From Sphingomonas panni (lineage in GTDB: Bacteria > Pseudomonadota > Alphaproteobacteria > Sphingomonadales > Sphingomonadaceae): a stretch of DNA of 64,000 nt. Under the pieces are notes generated by a model. That model was given only the letters and a program-made list of their open reading frames with translations, had not been told where the DNA came from and did not search any database. The translations under genes were made by a program, and so were the position numbers. Within the stretch, counting starts at the first letter, position 1; each line of letters opens with the position of its first letter. This document shows, in pieces, positions 9,853 to 18,187 of the stretch. The DNA lies in assembly GCF_022664435.1 (NCBI RefSeq), contig NZ_JAKREU010000002.1, positions 248,001 to 312,000 on the forward strand, in the 5' to 3' direction.

Positions 9853-10079
9853 CGGCCGTCCTCCGCTTCGACCCGGTCGAAAAAGGCCCAGTCGGCCCCG
9901 TCGTCGCGCGCGGCGGCGCGCTCGGATTGGCGGCGGGCTTCGGCGCGAAAGGCTTCGTCGTGCAGCTCGACATAGCGGCGCACGGCATCGCGGGCGATGT
10001 CGCTCTTCGATCGCCCCTGCGACCGGGCGACATTGGCGAGCCGCTCCTCCAGTTCGGTGTCGAGTCGTACCCCTAGCAA
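9843..10079 (-). CDS. Ribbon-helix-helix antitoxin
   Basis: A 78-residue partner of the MazF-type toxin. The N-terminal half (GVRLDTELEERLANVARSQGRSKSDIARDAVRRYVE) is a ribbon-helix-helix DNA-binding domain. The acidic and basic C-terminal tail should bind and neutralise the toxin. RHH antitoxins normally autoregulate their operon. The start is a TTG at 10079 with AAGGGTAGGG just upstream. No ATG is available in the frame that would keep the ribbon strand. Confidence 0.88.
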   Translation of the reverse strand: MLGVRLDTELEERLANVARSQGRSKSDIARDAVRRYVELHDEAFRAEARRQSERAAARDDGADWAFFDRVEAEDGRWR

Positions 10080-10178
10080 CGCCCTACCCTTCGTTTAACG
10101 TGTTGAACGGGTAGCGGGGGTTGGGGGTGGGATCAAGCGGGTTGTTGGGGTTGTCAGCAGTATTCCGCCTCAAAACGC

Positions 10179-10271
10179 CGTACCCCGGCGAAGGCCGGGG
10201 TCCAGTTGGGCAACCTTCGTTTCACAAACGCGGTCGTTCCGTAACTGGACCCCGGCCTTCGCCGGGGTACG
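10179..10271. repeat. Two-armed palindrome with perfect 29-bp arms
   Basis: Arms 10179-10207 and 10243-10271 are exact reverse complements, separated by 35 bases. Each arm is itself a CCCCGGC...GCCGGGG hairpin. It lies in the 214-bp gap between pgk and the RHH antitoxin gene. No other feature was seen in that gap. Confidence 0.9.
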
Positions 10272-10293
10272 AGTTTGAGGAGAAGCTTGGGGC

Positions 10294-11484
10294 CTACCGG
10301 ATCAACGCGGCGACGCCGGGCAGTTCCTTGCCCTCCATCCATTCGAGGAAGGCACCGCCGGCGGTCGAGATGAAGCTGAACTGGTCGCTCACCCCGGCCT
10401 GGTTGAGCGCGGCGACGGTGTCGCCACCGCCGGCGACCGAGACCAGCGAACCGTCGGCGGTCAGCGCCGCCGCCGTCTTTGCGAGCGACACCGTCGCCAC
10501 GTCGAACGGCGGGGTTTCGAACGCGCCCATCGGCCCGTTCCACACCAGGGTCCGGCAGTTCTTCAGCACGTCGCCCAGCGCCTCGGTCGCGGCGGGGCCG
10601 ACGTCGAGGATCATTTCGTCGGCGGCGACTTCATGGACGTTGACGGTGCGCGTCGCGGGGTTCGGCTTGAACTCCCTTGCCACCACCACGTCGTACGGCA
10701 GGTGGATGGTGCAGCCGGCCTTGTCCGCCGCGTCGAAGATTTCGTCGGCGGTGCCGGTCAGGTCGTGTTCGCACAGCGACTTGCCGACATCGACCCCGCG
10801 CGCGGCGAGGAAGGTGTTGGCCATGCCGCCACCGATGATGAGATGGTCGACCCGGGTGACGAGGTGCTTCAGCACGTCGAGCTTCGACGACACCTTCGCT
10901 CCTCCGACGACCGCCGCGACCGGGTGCTGCGGATTGCCCAGCGCCTTGTCCAGCGCGTCGAGTTCGGCCTCCATCTGCCGCCCGGCAAAGGCGGGAAGCC
11001 TGTGCGCCAGCCCTTCGGTCGAGGCGTGGGCACGGTGGGCGGCGGAGAAGGCGTCGTTGACGTACATGTCGCCAAGCGATGCGAACCGGTCGATGACTGC
11101 GGGATCGTTCTTTTCCTCGCCGCCGAAGAAGCGGGTGTTTTCGAGGACGGCGATGTCGCCGGGATTGAGCGTCGCGACATTCGCCTCGGCCCCTTCCCAG
11201 TCGACATAGCGGACTTCGCGGCCCAGCACGGCACCCAGCGGGCGGACGACTTGCGACAGCGAGAATTCAGGGCTCGGGTTACCCTTCGGCCGGCCGAAAT
11301 GGGCGAGGATCAGGACGATCGCGCCGCGATCGGCCAGTTCGGTGACGGTACCGATGGTCGCCCGCAGGCGGGTGTCGTCGGTAACGGCGCCATCGGCCAT
11401 CGGCACGTTCAGATCCTCGCGGACCAGCACGCGCTTGCCGGTGAGGTCGCCCATATCGTCGAGCGTCTTGAAATTACGGCTCAT
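10294..11484 (-). CDS. pgk: Phosphoglycerate kinase
   Basis: A 396-residue enzyme transferring phosphate from 1,3-bisphosphoglycerate to ADP. N-terminal [13 protein letters not shown], the substrate loop [27 protein letters not shown], the hinge-region [18 protein letters not shown] and the C-terminal nucleotide loop [15 protein letters not shown] are all present. Start ATG with GGGAG upstream. Downstream of gap and the MOSC gene on the same strand. Confidence 0.98.
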   Translation of the reverse strand: MSRNFKTLDDMGDLTGKRVLVREDLNVPMADGAVTDDTRLRATIGTVTELADRGAIVLILAHFGRPKGNPSPEFSLSQVVRPLGAVLGREVRYVDWEGAEANVATLNPGDIAVLENTRFFGGEEKNDPAVIDRFASLGDMYVNDAFSAAHRAHASTEGLAHRLPAFAGRQMEAELDALDKALGNPQHPVAAVVGGAKVSSKLDVLKHLVTRVDHLIIGGGMANTFLAARGVDVGKSLCEHDLTGTADEIFDAADKAGCTIHLPYDVVVAREFKPNPATRTVNVHEVAADEMILDVGPAATEALGDVLKNCRTLVWNGPMGAFETPPFDVATVSLAKTAAALTADGSLVSVAGGGDTVAALNQAGVSDQFSFISTAGGAFLEWMEGKELPGVAALIR

Positions 11485-11547
11485 GTCTTCGCTCCCAAAT
11501 GCCGTCCGGTTCGAGCAGCATCGAGAACGCCTCCCGAAGCCGCGACC

Positions 11548-12009
11548 CTAACGGGCTTGTTCAATATCGATCGTGTCGCCGACGCGGATCATGCCGCCTT
11601 CGATCACCTGCGCCAGCGCGCCGCCGCGCCAGTCGGGGGTGAGTGCGGCGCGCAGGCCCTCGGCGATCGTCTCCATGCGGCTGCACGGATCGCATTCCTT
11701 GGTGATCTGCAGCAATACCTCGCCTACGCGAATGTGCACGCCAGTCGTCTGCGGCAGGTCGAAATCCTCGACCAGCAGGTTCGCGCGGCGTTCCCACCAC
11801 GGCAGTTCGTGGCCGATCAGTGTCATCGCCTGCGCCCAGTCGCCGACTTCCATCAGCGACACCTGCCGCTTGTTGCGACCCGGCTTCAGCGCGCCGCGAA
11901 AGTCGCCGTCGATGCCGGTTTCGACGGTGACGCGCACCGTCTGCACCAGTTCGATCGGCCCGCGCGAAAAGGCGTGGCGGGCGATACCCCGGAGAACACC
12001 GCCCGCCAC
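11548..12009 (-). CDS. MOSC-domain protein
   Basis: A MOSC-fold protein of about 153 residues. MOSC domains bind molybdenum cofactor-type ligands and handle activated sulfur. Seen are GRNKRQVSLMEVGDW, LPWWERRANLLVEDFDL and a single conserved-type cysteine pair in ITKECDPCSRME, followed by ALTPDWRGGALAQVIEGGMIRVGDTI. The frame continues upstream through gap, so I choose GTG 12009, which lies just after the gap stop. The spacing supports co-transcription with gap, although a molybdenum link to glycolysis is not known. Confidence 0.82.
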   Translation of the reverse strand: MAGGVLRGIARHAFSRGPIELVQTVRVTVETGIDGDFRGALKPGRNKRQVSLMEVGDWAQAMTLIGHELPWWERRANLLVEDFDLPQTTGVHIRVGEVLLQITKECDPCSRMETIAEGLRAALTPDWRGGALAQVIEGGMIRVGDTIDIEQAR

Positions 12010-12013
12010 CGGG

Positions 12014-13021
12014 TCAGCCCAGCTTCGCCATCGCGGTCGCGGTGTCGACCATGCGGTTCGAGAAGCCCCATTCATTGTCGTACCACGACACGACGCGGAC
12101 CAGCTTGCCGTCGAGCACGGCCGTTTCCAGGCTGTCGACGGTCGACGAAGCGGGCGTATGGACGATGTCGATCGAGACGAGCGGTTCGTCCGAGAAGACC
12201 AGCACGCCCTTCAGCGGACCCGATTCCGACGCCGCCTTGAGGATCGCGTTCACTTCGTCCTTGGTCGTGTCGCGCTTCGGCGTGAAGGTCAGGTCGACGA
12301 GGCTGCCGTCCGGCACCGGCACGCGAACCGCCGAACCGTCGAGACGCCCCTTCAGTTCGGGCAGCACTTCACCGACGGCGCGGGCGGCACCGGTGGTGGT
12401 CGGGATCATCGACATCGCGGCAGCACGGGCGCGGCGCAGATCCGGGTGGATCTGGTCGAGGATCTTCTGATCGTTGGTATAGGCGTGGATCGTGGTCATT
12501 AGGCCGCGTTCAATGCCGATCGAATCGTTCAGCACCTTGGCGACCGGCGCGAGGCAGTTGGTGGTGCACGACGCGTTCGACACGATGGTGTGGCCGGCTT
12601 CGAGCTTGTCGTGGTTGACGCCGTAGACGACGGTCAGGTCGACATTCTTGCCCGGTGCCGAGATCAGCACGCGCTTGGCACCGGCGTCGATATGCTTCTG
12701 GCACGACGTGCGGTCGGTGAAGAAGCCGGTGCATTCGAGGACCAGCTCGACGCCCAGTTCCTTGTGCGGCAGGTTGGCGGGATCACGCTCGGCGGTCACG
12801 CGGATGCGCTTGCCGTCGATGACCAGATCGTCGCCTTCGGCAGCGACGTCGCCCGGATACTTGCCGTGGACCGAATCGCGGCTGAACAGCCACGCGTTCG
12901 ACTTGGCATCCGCCAGGTCGTTGATCGTCACCAGTTCCAGCCCGCTGTCGGGCCGTTCGAGGATCGCGCGCGCCACCAGACGGCCGATGCGTCCGAACCC
13001 GTTGATCGCTACTTTCGTCAT
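12014..13021 (-). CDS. gap: Glyceraldehyde-3-phosphate dehydrogenase, type I
   Basis: A 335-residue glycolytic dehydrogenase. NAD-binding fold at the N-terminus ([20 protein letters not shown]), catalytic cysteine C152 in [12 protein letters not shown], and the C-terminal [15 protein letters not shown]. An aspartate in the INDLAD segment suits NAD preference. AGGAG precedes the ATG. The gene sits 12 bases downstream of tkt, and the MOSC gene follows within four bases. Confidence 0.98.
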   Translation of the reverse strand: MTKVAINGFGRIGRLVARAILERPDSGLELVTINDLADAKSNAWLFSRDSVHGKYPGDVAAEGDDLVIDGKRIRVTAERDPANLPHKELGVELVLECTGFFTDRTSCQKHIDAGAKRVLISAPGKNVDLTVVYGVNHDKLEAGHTIVSNASCTTNCLAPVAKVLNDSIGIERGLMTTIHAYTNDQKILDQIHPDLRRARAAAMSMIPTTTGAARAVGEVLPELKGRLDGSAVRVPVPDGSLVDLTFTPKRDTTKDEVNAILKAASESGPLKGVLVFSDEPLVSIDIVHTPASSTVDSLETAVLDGKLVRVVSWYDNEWGFSNRMVDTATAMAKLG

Positions 13022-13033
13022 ATCCGCGTCTCC

Positions 13034-15013
13034 TCAGTTACCAAGCCGCGCCAGCACCTTTGCGGTGATGGCATCGGCGGTCAGTCCGAAATAGTCATAG
13101 AGCTTGTCGGCCGGGGCCGATGCGCCGAACCGGTCGATGCCGAAGCGCAGACCATCGACCATGGTATAGCGTTCCCAGCCGATGGTCGTGCCCGCCTCGA
13201 TCGAGACGCGCAGAATGTCGTCCGGGCGAGCGTGCGGCAGGACGTCCTCGCGATAGGCGGCGTCCTGCGCATCGAAGCGCGACCAGCACGGCATCGACAC
13301 GACATCGGCGCCGATGCCCTTCGCCTCCAGCTGCTGCGCGACGCCGATGGCGATCTCGACCTCCGAACCGGTCGCGATCAGGATGACGCGGCGGTCGGCC
13401 TCGGCGGCCTTCAGGCGGTACGCACCCTTGGCGCTGCGATTCTCGCCCGACTCCGTACGCAGCTGCGGCAGGTTCTGGCGCGACAAAGCTAGCAGCGACG
13501 GGCCGTCGCGGCGCTGTACCGCCAGTTCCCAGCATTCCGCCGTCTCGACCGCATCGGCGGGACGATAGACGTCGAGGCCGGGGATGATGCGCAGGCTCAT
13601 CACATGTTCGATCGGCTGGTGGGTCGGGCCGTCCTCACCCAGACCGATCGAATCATGGGTCATGACATAGACGACGCCGGCATTCTGCAATGCCGACAGG
13701 CGGATCGCCGGACGGGCATAGTCGGCGAACACCAGGAAGGTGCCGCCATAGGCCAGCACGCCGCCGTGCAGCGCCATGCCGTTCATCGCCGCCGACATAC
13801 CAAATTCGCGGATGCCGTAATGGATGTAGCGACCCGAATAATCCTCCGCCGTCAGCGCGACCTGCGCCTTGGTCTGGGTATTGTTCGAGGGCGTCAGATC
13901 GGCCGAGCCGCCGATGGTTTCGGGCAGCGAGGCGTTGATCGCTTCCAGTGCCAGCGAGGATGCGACGCGGGTCGCGATCTTCTTCGGCTCGGCGATCAGG
14001 CCGTCGATATGGCCTTTCAGAGACCAGCCTTCGGGCAGCTTGTTGGCCATGCGGCGTTCGAATTCCGCACGGTCGGCATGAGCCGACAGGCGGCTGTTCC
14101 AGTCGGCATGGACAGACGCCCCGCGCGAACCGATTTCCTTCCACGCGTCGGTGAGTGCCTCGGGCAGGTGGAAGGCTTCGTGCTCCCACAACAGGGCGGC
14201 GCGGGTGGCGAGGATTTCCTCGGCGCCCAGCGGCGCGCCATGGACCTTGTGGCTGCCGCCCTTGTTCGGCGCGCCCTTGCCGATGATCGTGCGGCAGCGG
14301 ACGAGCGATGGGCGCGGATCGGCGGCGGCTTCGGCGAGCGCGCGCTCGATGTCGGCGAAGTCGTGGCCGTCGCAGGCAACGACATGCCAGCCGGTCGCGG
14401 CGTAGCGGGCCGATACGTCTTCGCTGGTCGACAGGTCGGTCGAGCCGTCGATGGTGATGCGGTTATCGTCCCACAGGACGTTGAGGCGACCGAGCTTCAG
14501 GTGGCCGGCAAGGCCGATCGCTTCGTGGTTGATCCCTTCCATCAGGCAGCCGTCGCCGGCGATCACCCAGGTGCGGTGATCGACCAGATCGTCGCCGAAC
14601 ACGGTGTTCAGGTGACGCTCGGCGGTCGCCATGCCGACCGCCATCGCCAGCCCCTGCCCCAACGGGCCGGTGGTGCATTCGATGCCGGGCAGTTCGAAAT
14701 TCTCCGGGTGGCCGGCGCAGGGGCTGCCGAGCTTGCGGAAGTTCGCAATGTCCTGAATGGTCGGCTTGGCATAGCCGGTCAGGTGGAGGAGCGAATAGAT
14801 CAGCATCGATCCATGGCCCGCCGACAGGACGAAGCGGTCGCGGTCGGCCCAGTGCGGATCGGCCGGATCGAATTTCAGGAATTTGGACCAGAGGACGGTG
14901 GCGACATCGGCCATGCCCATCGGCATACCGGGATGCCCCGAATTGGCGGCCTCCACCGCGTCCATCGACAAAACGCGGATGGCGTTGGCGAGTTCGAGCT
15001 GGGATATGGTCAC
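13034..15013 (-). CDS. tkt: Transketolase
   Basis: A 659-residue thiamine-diphosphate enzyme moving two-carbon units between sugar phosphates in the pentose phosphate pathway. It shows NSGHPGMPMGMADVATVLW, the GHGSMLIYSLLHLTG segment, the ThDP motif WVIAGDGCLMEGINHEAIGLAGHLKLGRLNVLWDDN and the transketolase signature YGIREFGMSAAMNGMALHGG. Two GTG codons could start it. The second, at 15013, is chosen because AGGAG lies five bases upstream, whereas the first overlaps that site. First gene of the tkt-gap-MOSC-pgk series. Confidence 0.97.
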   Translation of the reverse strand: MTISQLELANAIRVLSMDAVEAANSGHPGMPMGMADVATVLWSKFLKFDPADPHWADRDRFVLSAGHGSMLIYSLLHLTGYAKPTIQDIANFRKLGSPCAGHPENFELPGIECTTGPLGQGLAMAVGMATAERHLNTVFGDDLVDHRTWVIAGDGCLMEGINHEAIGLAGHLKLGRLNVLWDDNRITIDGSTDLSTSEDVSARYAATGWHVVACDGHDFADIERALAEAAADPRPSLVRCRTIIGKGAPNKGGSHKVHGAPLGAEEILATRAALLWEHEAFHLPEALTDAWKEIGSRGASVHADWNSRLSAHADRAEFERRMANKLPEGWSLKGHIDGLIAEPKKIATRVASSLALEAINASLPETIGGSADLTPSNNTQTKAQVALTAEDYSGRYIHYGIREFGMSAAMNGMALHGGVLAYGGTFLVFADYARPAIRLSALQNAGVVYVMTHDSIGLGEDGPTHQPIEHVMSLRIIPGLDVYRPADAVETAECWELAVQRRDGPSLLALSRQNLPQLRTESGENRSAKGAYRLKAAEADRRVILIATGSEVEIAIGVAQQLEAKGIGADVVSMPCWSRFDAQDAAYREDVLPHARPDDILRVSIEAGTTIGWERYTMVDGLRFGIDRFGASAPADKLYDYFGLTADAITAKVLARLGN

Positions 15014-15129
15014 GCGCACTCCTGTTGGGCGCTACTGGGGTTGCGCGAGCCTTTGGAACCGTCACGCCGATCAGTCAACCGCCAAACCCAAGGCTTGTTT
15101 AACATGTATAGCAAGGATAGTTTCATCCG

Positions 15130-15321
15130 ATGACCGACGACCCCCATGGAGCAGCCGTCGCACGGATCGAACAGGCCCTGTCGCGGATCGAGCGGGCGAC
15201 CGAGGGCAGGATGCAGGCGACTCGCGCGCTGGCATCGCGCCACGCGGCATTGCGCACGCGCATCGGCGATGCCATCGGCGCGCTGGACGCGGTGATTGCG
15301 CGCGAAGCGGACGCCGACTGA
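15130..15321 (+). CDS. Small coiled-coil protein upstream of zapA (ZauP-like)
   Basis: A 63-residue, mostly helical protein with heptad-like spacing (AVARIEQALSRIERATEG... ALRTRIGDAIGALDAVIA). Its stop shares one base with the zapA start (TGATG). Caulobacter has a coiled-coil ZapA-upstream protein, ZauP, that works with ZapA at the FtsZ ring. Position and character agree, but the similarity is judged by context, not by alignment. First gene of the plus-strand unit that runs into zapA and 6S RNA. Confidence 0.75.
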   Translation: MTDDPHGAAVARIEQALSRIERATEGRMQATRALASRHAALRTRIGDAIGALDAVIAREADAD

Positions 15322-15620
15322 TGGGACAGATCACGCTGACCATCGCCGGCCGCAACCATCAGGTCGGTTGCCGCGACGGCGAGGAACCGAAGCTGCGCGC
15401 GCTGGGCGCGATGCTGGATCGCCATGCGCCGGCCGTGCAGCACGCCGCCGGCGGGTCGTCGGAGCGTACCTTGCTGTATATCGCGTTGATTCTCGCCGAT
15501 CAGCTGACCGATCGGCACCCACCCGAATCGGCCGGCGGCAACGCCGAACTGCTGGAACACGTCGCCGAGCGGCTGGAAGCCGTCGCATCCGCCCTTGAGG
15601 AGCCGGTGCCGGACGCCTAA
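15321..15620 (+). CDS. zapA: Cell division protein ZapA
   Basis: A 99-residue FtsZ-associated protein that bundles FtsZ filaments at mid-cell. The N-terminal strand MGQITLTIAGRNHQVGCRDGEEPKLRALGAMLD is the ZapA head domain. The long C-terminal helix (ERTLLYIALILADQLTDR ... LLEHVAERLEAVASALE) is the dimerising coiled coil. Start overlaps the upstream stop by one base. The order zapA, 6S RNA, fau is conserved in many proteobacteria and supports the call. Confidence 0.9.
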   Translation: MGQITLTIAGRNHQVGCRDGEEPKLRALGAMLDRHAPAVQHAAGGSSERTLLYIALILADQLTDRHPPESAGGNAELLEHVAERLEAVASALEEPVPDA

Positions 15621-15623
15621 ATA

Positions 15624-15795
15624 GGGGTCGGCGGGACTGCCCGGTGCGAGCCATGCATAATCCCTGAGGCTATTTCTTCATCCATGGGGGTTGTCCCTGC
15701 GCAGATCCTGGTCTGACGTACATGATCCCCACCTGACGTACCGTGCGTCAGTGGATAACGCGGCAAACGGCCCATGGTGGTTCCGCCACACCCCC
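15624..15795 (+). ncRNA. ssrS: 6S RNA
   Basis: The 180-bp gap between zapA and fau fits 6S RNA, which mimics an open promoter and sequesters the housekeeping RNA polymerase. GGGG.CGGCGG at 15624-15634 can pair with CCGCC...CCCC at about 15783-15794 to close the terminal stem. The conserved left-bubble sequence TCCCTGAGGCTATTTC resembles the CCCCTGAGCCGATATTTC of E. coli. A second internal helix is formed by GTCTGACGTAC and similar bases around 15710-15750. Ends are approximate. The fau start is downstream at 15801. Confidence 0.85.
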
Positions 15796-15800
15796 ATTCC

Positions 15801-16346
15801 ATGACCGACAAGCGCGCCCTTCGCGCCGATTTGCGCGCGCGGCGCAAGGCGTTCGTCGCTGGCGGGCCGACGCCCCCCGCCCCGCCGCCGCTGTTCCTGC
15901 ACGCGCTCAGACCCGGTGCGATCGTCGCCAGCTATGTCCCGATCGGAAGCGAAGCCGATCCAGCGCGGTTCGACGCGGCCGTCCGAGCCGCGGGCGCGTC
16001 GCTGGCGTGGCCGGTGGTCCTCGACCGCGAATCACCGATCAGCTTTCATGTCGACGATGCGATGCGCGACGGCCCGTTCGGCCTGCGCCAGCCCAGCGAC
16101 GCATCGCCGGCGGTCGCGCCCGACATCATCCTGACCCCGCTGGTCGGGTTCGATGCGGCCGGCAACCGGCTGGGCCAGGGGGCGGGTCATTACGACCGGG
16201 CGTTCGCGTGCTGGCCGGACGCGCTGCGAATCGGTATTGCCTGGTCGGTGCAGCGGGTCGATGCCCTGCCCTGCGATCCGTGGGACGTACCGCTGCACGT
16301 GATCGTCACCGAAACCGACCTGTTCCTGACCGGAGTACACCCATGA
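15801..16346 (+). CDS. fau: 5-formyltetrahydrofolate cyclo-ligase
   Basis: A 181-residue ATP-dependent enzyme converting 5-formyl-THF to 5,10-methenyl-THF. N-terminal MTDKRALRADLRARRKAF, phosphate-binding loop segment VASYVPIGSEADPARF, and the family motif GNRLGQGAGHYDRAFA are present. The ATG at 15801 is preferred: an upstream ATG at 15774 falls within the 6S RNA terminal stem. It overlaps the next gene by four bases (ATGA). Confidence 0.94.
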   Translation: MTDKRALRADLRARRKAFVAGGPTPPAPPPLFLHALRPGAIVASYVPIGSEADPARFDAAVRAAGASLAWPVVLDRESPISFHVDDAMRDGPFGLRQPSDASPAVAPDIILTPLVGFDAAGNRLGQGAGHYDRAFACWPDALRIGIAWSVQRVDALPCDPWDVPLHVIVTETDLFLTGVHP

Positions 16347-16558
16347 ACGAGCCGACTTGGCGCAAACCCGCAGGCGTGCTCGCGATCCTCGCCATGCTGT
16401 CCTTGTGGGCGATCGCCGTCGCCATGCTGTCGCCGGTGGTGGGCGGCTGGCACTGGATCGTGCAGCTCGTCTTCTACGTCGCGGCGGGCATCGCCTGGCT
16501 ATGGGTGCTGCCGATGCGACGAATGCTGTTATGGATGGAAACCGGCCGCTGGCGGTAG
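16343..16558 (+). CDS. DUF2842 small membrane protein
   Basis: A 71-residue protein with two transmembrane helices (about residues 10-30 and 37-57) and a short basic C-terminus (MRRMLLWMETGRWR). This matches the alphaproteobacterial DUF2842 family of unknown function. The ATG overlaps the fau stop (ATGA), so translation is coupled. It ends 18 bases before a tRNA-Asp gene on the opposite strand. Confidence 0.85.
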   Translation: MNEPTWRKPAGVLAILAMLSLWAIAVAMLSPVVGGWHWIVQLVFYVAAGIAWLWVLPMRRMLLWMETGRWR

Positions 16559-16575
16559 CGCCAATCCGTAAAGGA

Positions 16576-16652
<77 letters not shown>

Positions 16653-16741
16653 TCTCTAGCGAGGAGGCGGCGTTTAGGGTAGCGAATCGCGGCTGTAAAG
16701 TGGGTTATTCACCGAAATCGCGAAAAGCCATTGCCGACCCC

Positions 16742-17986
16742 TCATTCGCCGATGGTGGCGGTGAGGCGGAGGCCGAGGACCAGCGCGTTGCGAACCGTCG
16801 GGTTCAGCCCCGGCGCCACGACATATTGAACATGCGGCTGCACCCCCAACCAGTCGCGCAGCTGGATGCGGTGGTTCAGTTCGATGACCGCCTCCCCGCG
16901 AGCAGGCGTTACGCCTTCGTTGCGGACGATGGCGCGGCCGGCGCTGCTGCCCCCGGCATAGGCGACGGCGATGCCGCTATCGTCCTGCGGCCGGCCGGGG
17001 ATTAGGCCACGCCAGACGAAGCCGAGCGACGAGAAGCCGCCATAGATATTGGCGCGGTCGCTGGCGACGCCCAGCCGGAAAAAGCCGCGAAGCCCGCGTT
17101 CGCGGTCACCGGCCAGCTGTGCCTCACCGCGCAGATAGACGCCTTCGCTGCGAACCCGCCGAATGACGGCGGCCCCGGTCGCCGCATCGAACCGGTCGTC
17201 GCTGCGCGCGGTATAGGTCCAGCCGCCGGCGAGCAGTCGGACGACGCCCAGTTCGGCATCCGCCTCTCCGATCAGCAGCGCGCCGTCGCCGCCGCCGATC
17301 CCGATCCAGGTGCGGCGCGGGCGGGACGGGTCGTTGGGAACGCCATCGGCGGCGGCGGCGCGGAGCGTCAGCCGCTCGCCCAGCTTCACCTGCCCCCGCA
17401 CCGACAGGCTGGTACTGGGAAAGGTCGACGGACCGGCCCGGCCCGATGCGCCCAGATCGGTGCCCATGCCGAACGCGCTGTTGACGAACAGCAGCGACGT
17501 CTGCAGCGCGTCGAATTCGCTGTTGACGTCGTACAGCCCGGCCTTGACCGACCAGCGTTCGTCCGTGCCGTGATGCTCGACCCATGCCTCCAGCACGCGC
17601 AGCAGCGGCGTGTCGGTCTCGATGCTCGACACGACCTGTCCATCACCGACCAGATCGCCGCTGAAGCGTGCGCCGTTATTGTAGAAGGCGTGGACCAGCG
17701 CGGTCGTACGGGGCACGCCGGCCAGCGTGTCGAGATCGGCGGTGGCGATGGCGCTGACATTGTTGATCCAGCGGGTGCCGCGTCGCTGACCGCCCGACAC
17801 CGACGACAGGAGGTCGCCGGTATAGGCGAGTTGCAGGACCAGCGGATCGCGCGCCTCGACCTCTGGCAGTTCGACATTGCCGGGCGTTCGTTCGGCGCTG
17901 GGCGCGGCGACCTGTGCCAGCGCGGGTTCGGCACCGCCCGCCGCCGTCATGACCGCGAGGGCCGCCCCGTACCATGCCACTCGCAT
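16742..17986 (-). CDS. OprB-family carbohydrate porin
   Basis: A 414-residue outer-membrane protein with a signal peptide (MRVAWYGAALAVMTAAGGAEPALAQ) and a beta-barrel built of alternating strands. The middle contains WSVKAGLYDVNSEFDALQTSLLFVNSAFGMGTDL, typical of OprB porins, and the C-terminal part AVIELNHRIQLRDWLGVQPHVQYVVAPGLNPTVRNALVLGLRL is also characteristic. OprB porins carry sugars across the outer membrane. The substrate cannot be read here. The ATG at 17986 is preferred to one four codons upstream. Divergent from the M20 amidohydrolase gene. Confidence 0.88.
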   Translation of the reverse strand: MRVAWYGAALAVMTAAGGAEPALAQVAAPSAERTPGNVELPEVEARDPLVLQLAYTGDLLSSVSGGQRRGTRWINNVSAIATADLDTLAGVPRTTALVHAFYNNGARFSGDLVGDGQVVSSIETDTPLLRVLEAWVEHHGTDERWSVKAGLYDVNSEFDALQTSLLFVNSAFGMGTDLGASGRAGPSTFPSTSLSVRGQVKLGERLTLRAAAADGVPNDPSRPRRTWIGIGGGDGALLIGEADAELGVVRLLAGGWTYTARSDDRFDAATGAAVIRRVRSEGVYLRGEAQLAGDRERGLRGFFRLGVASDRANIYGGFSSLGFVWRGLIPGRPQDDSGIAVAYAGGSSAGRAIVRNEGVTPARGEAVIELNHRIQLRDWLGVQPHVQYVVAPGLNPTVRNALVLGLRLTATIGE

Positions 17987-18187
17987 CCTGCCGCCCACCC
18001 CGTGCCTTCACCGATCCGATAATGCCGGTCGCCTTACGACGATGTTACCGTTTGCCGGTGGCGGCGCGGCAAATACTGTCGCGTCGAGCGGCATCTACGG
18101 TGCAAGCGGCCGTTTCCCGCCCGCCGGGCAGGGTTGACCGCCCGGCGGGGCGCGGGACATGCTGTCCCTCTGCCAAGAGGACAAGCC

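Noticed and set aside
10179..10271. The palindrome as an ordinary rho-independent terminator of pgk
   Set aside because: Two separate hairpin arms with a long spacer and no T-tract fit the repeat family better, although it may still stop transcription.
10633..12240. A 535-codon plus-strand frame over pgk and the MOSC gene
   Set aside because: Antisense shadow with arginine/histidine-rich random composition.
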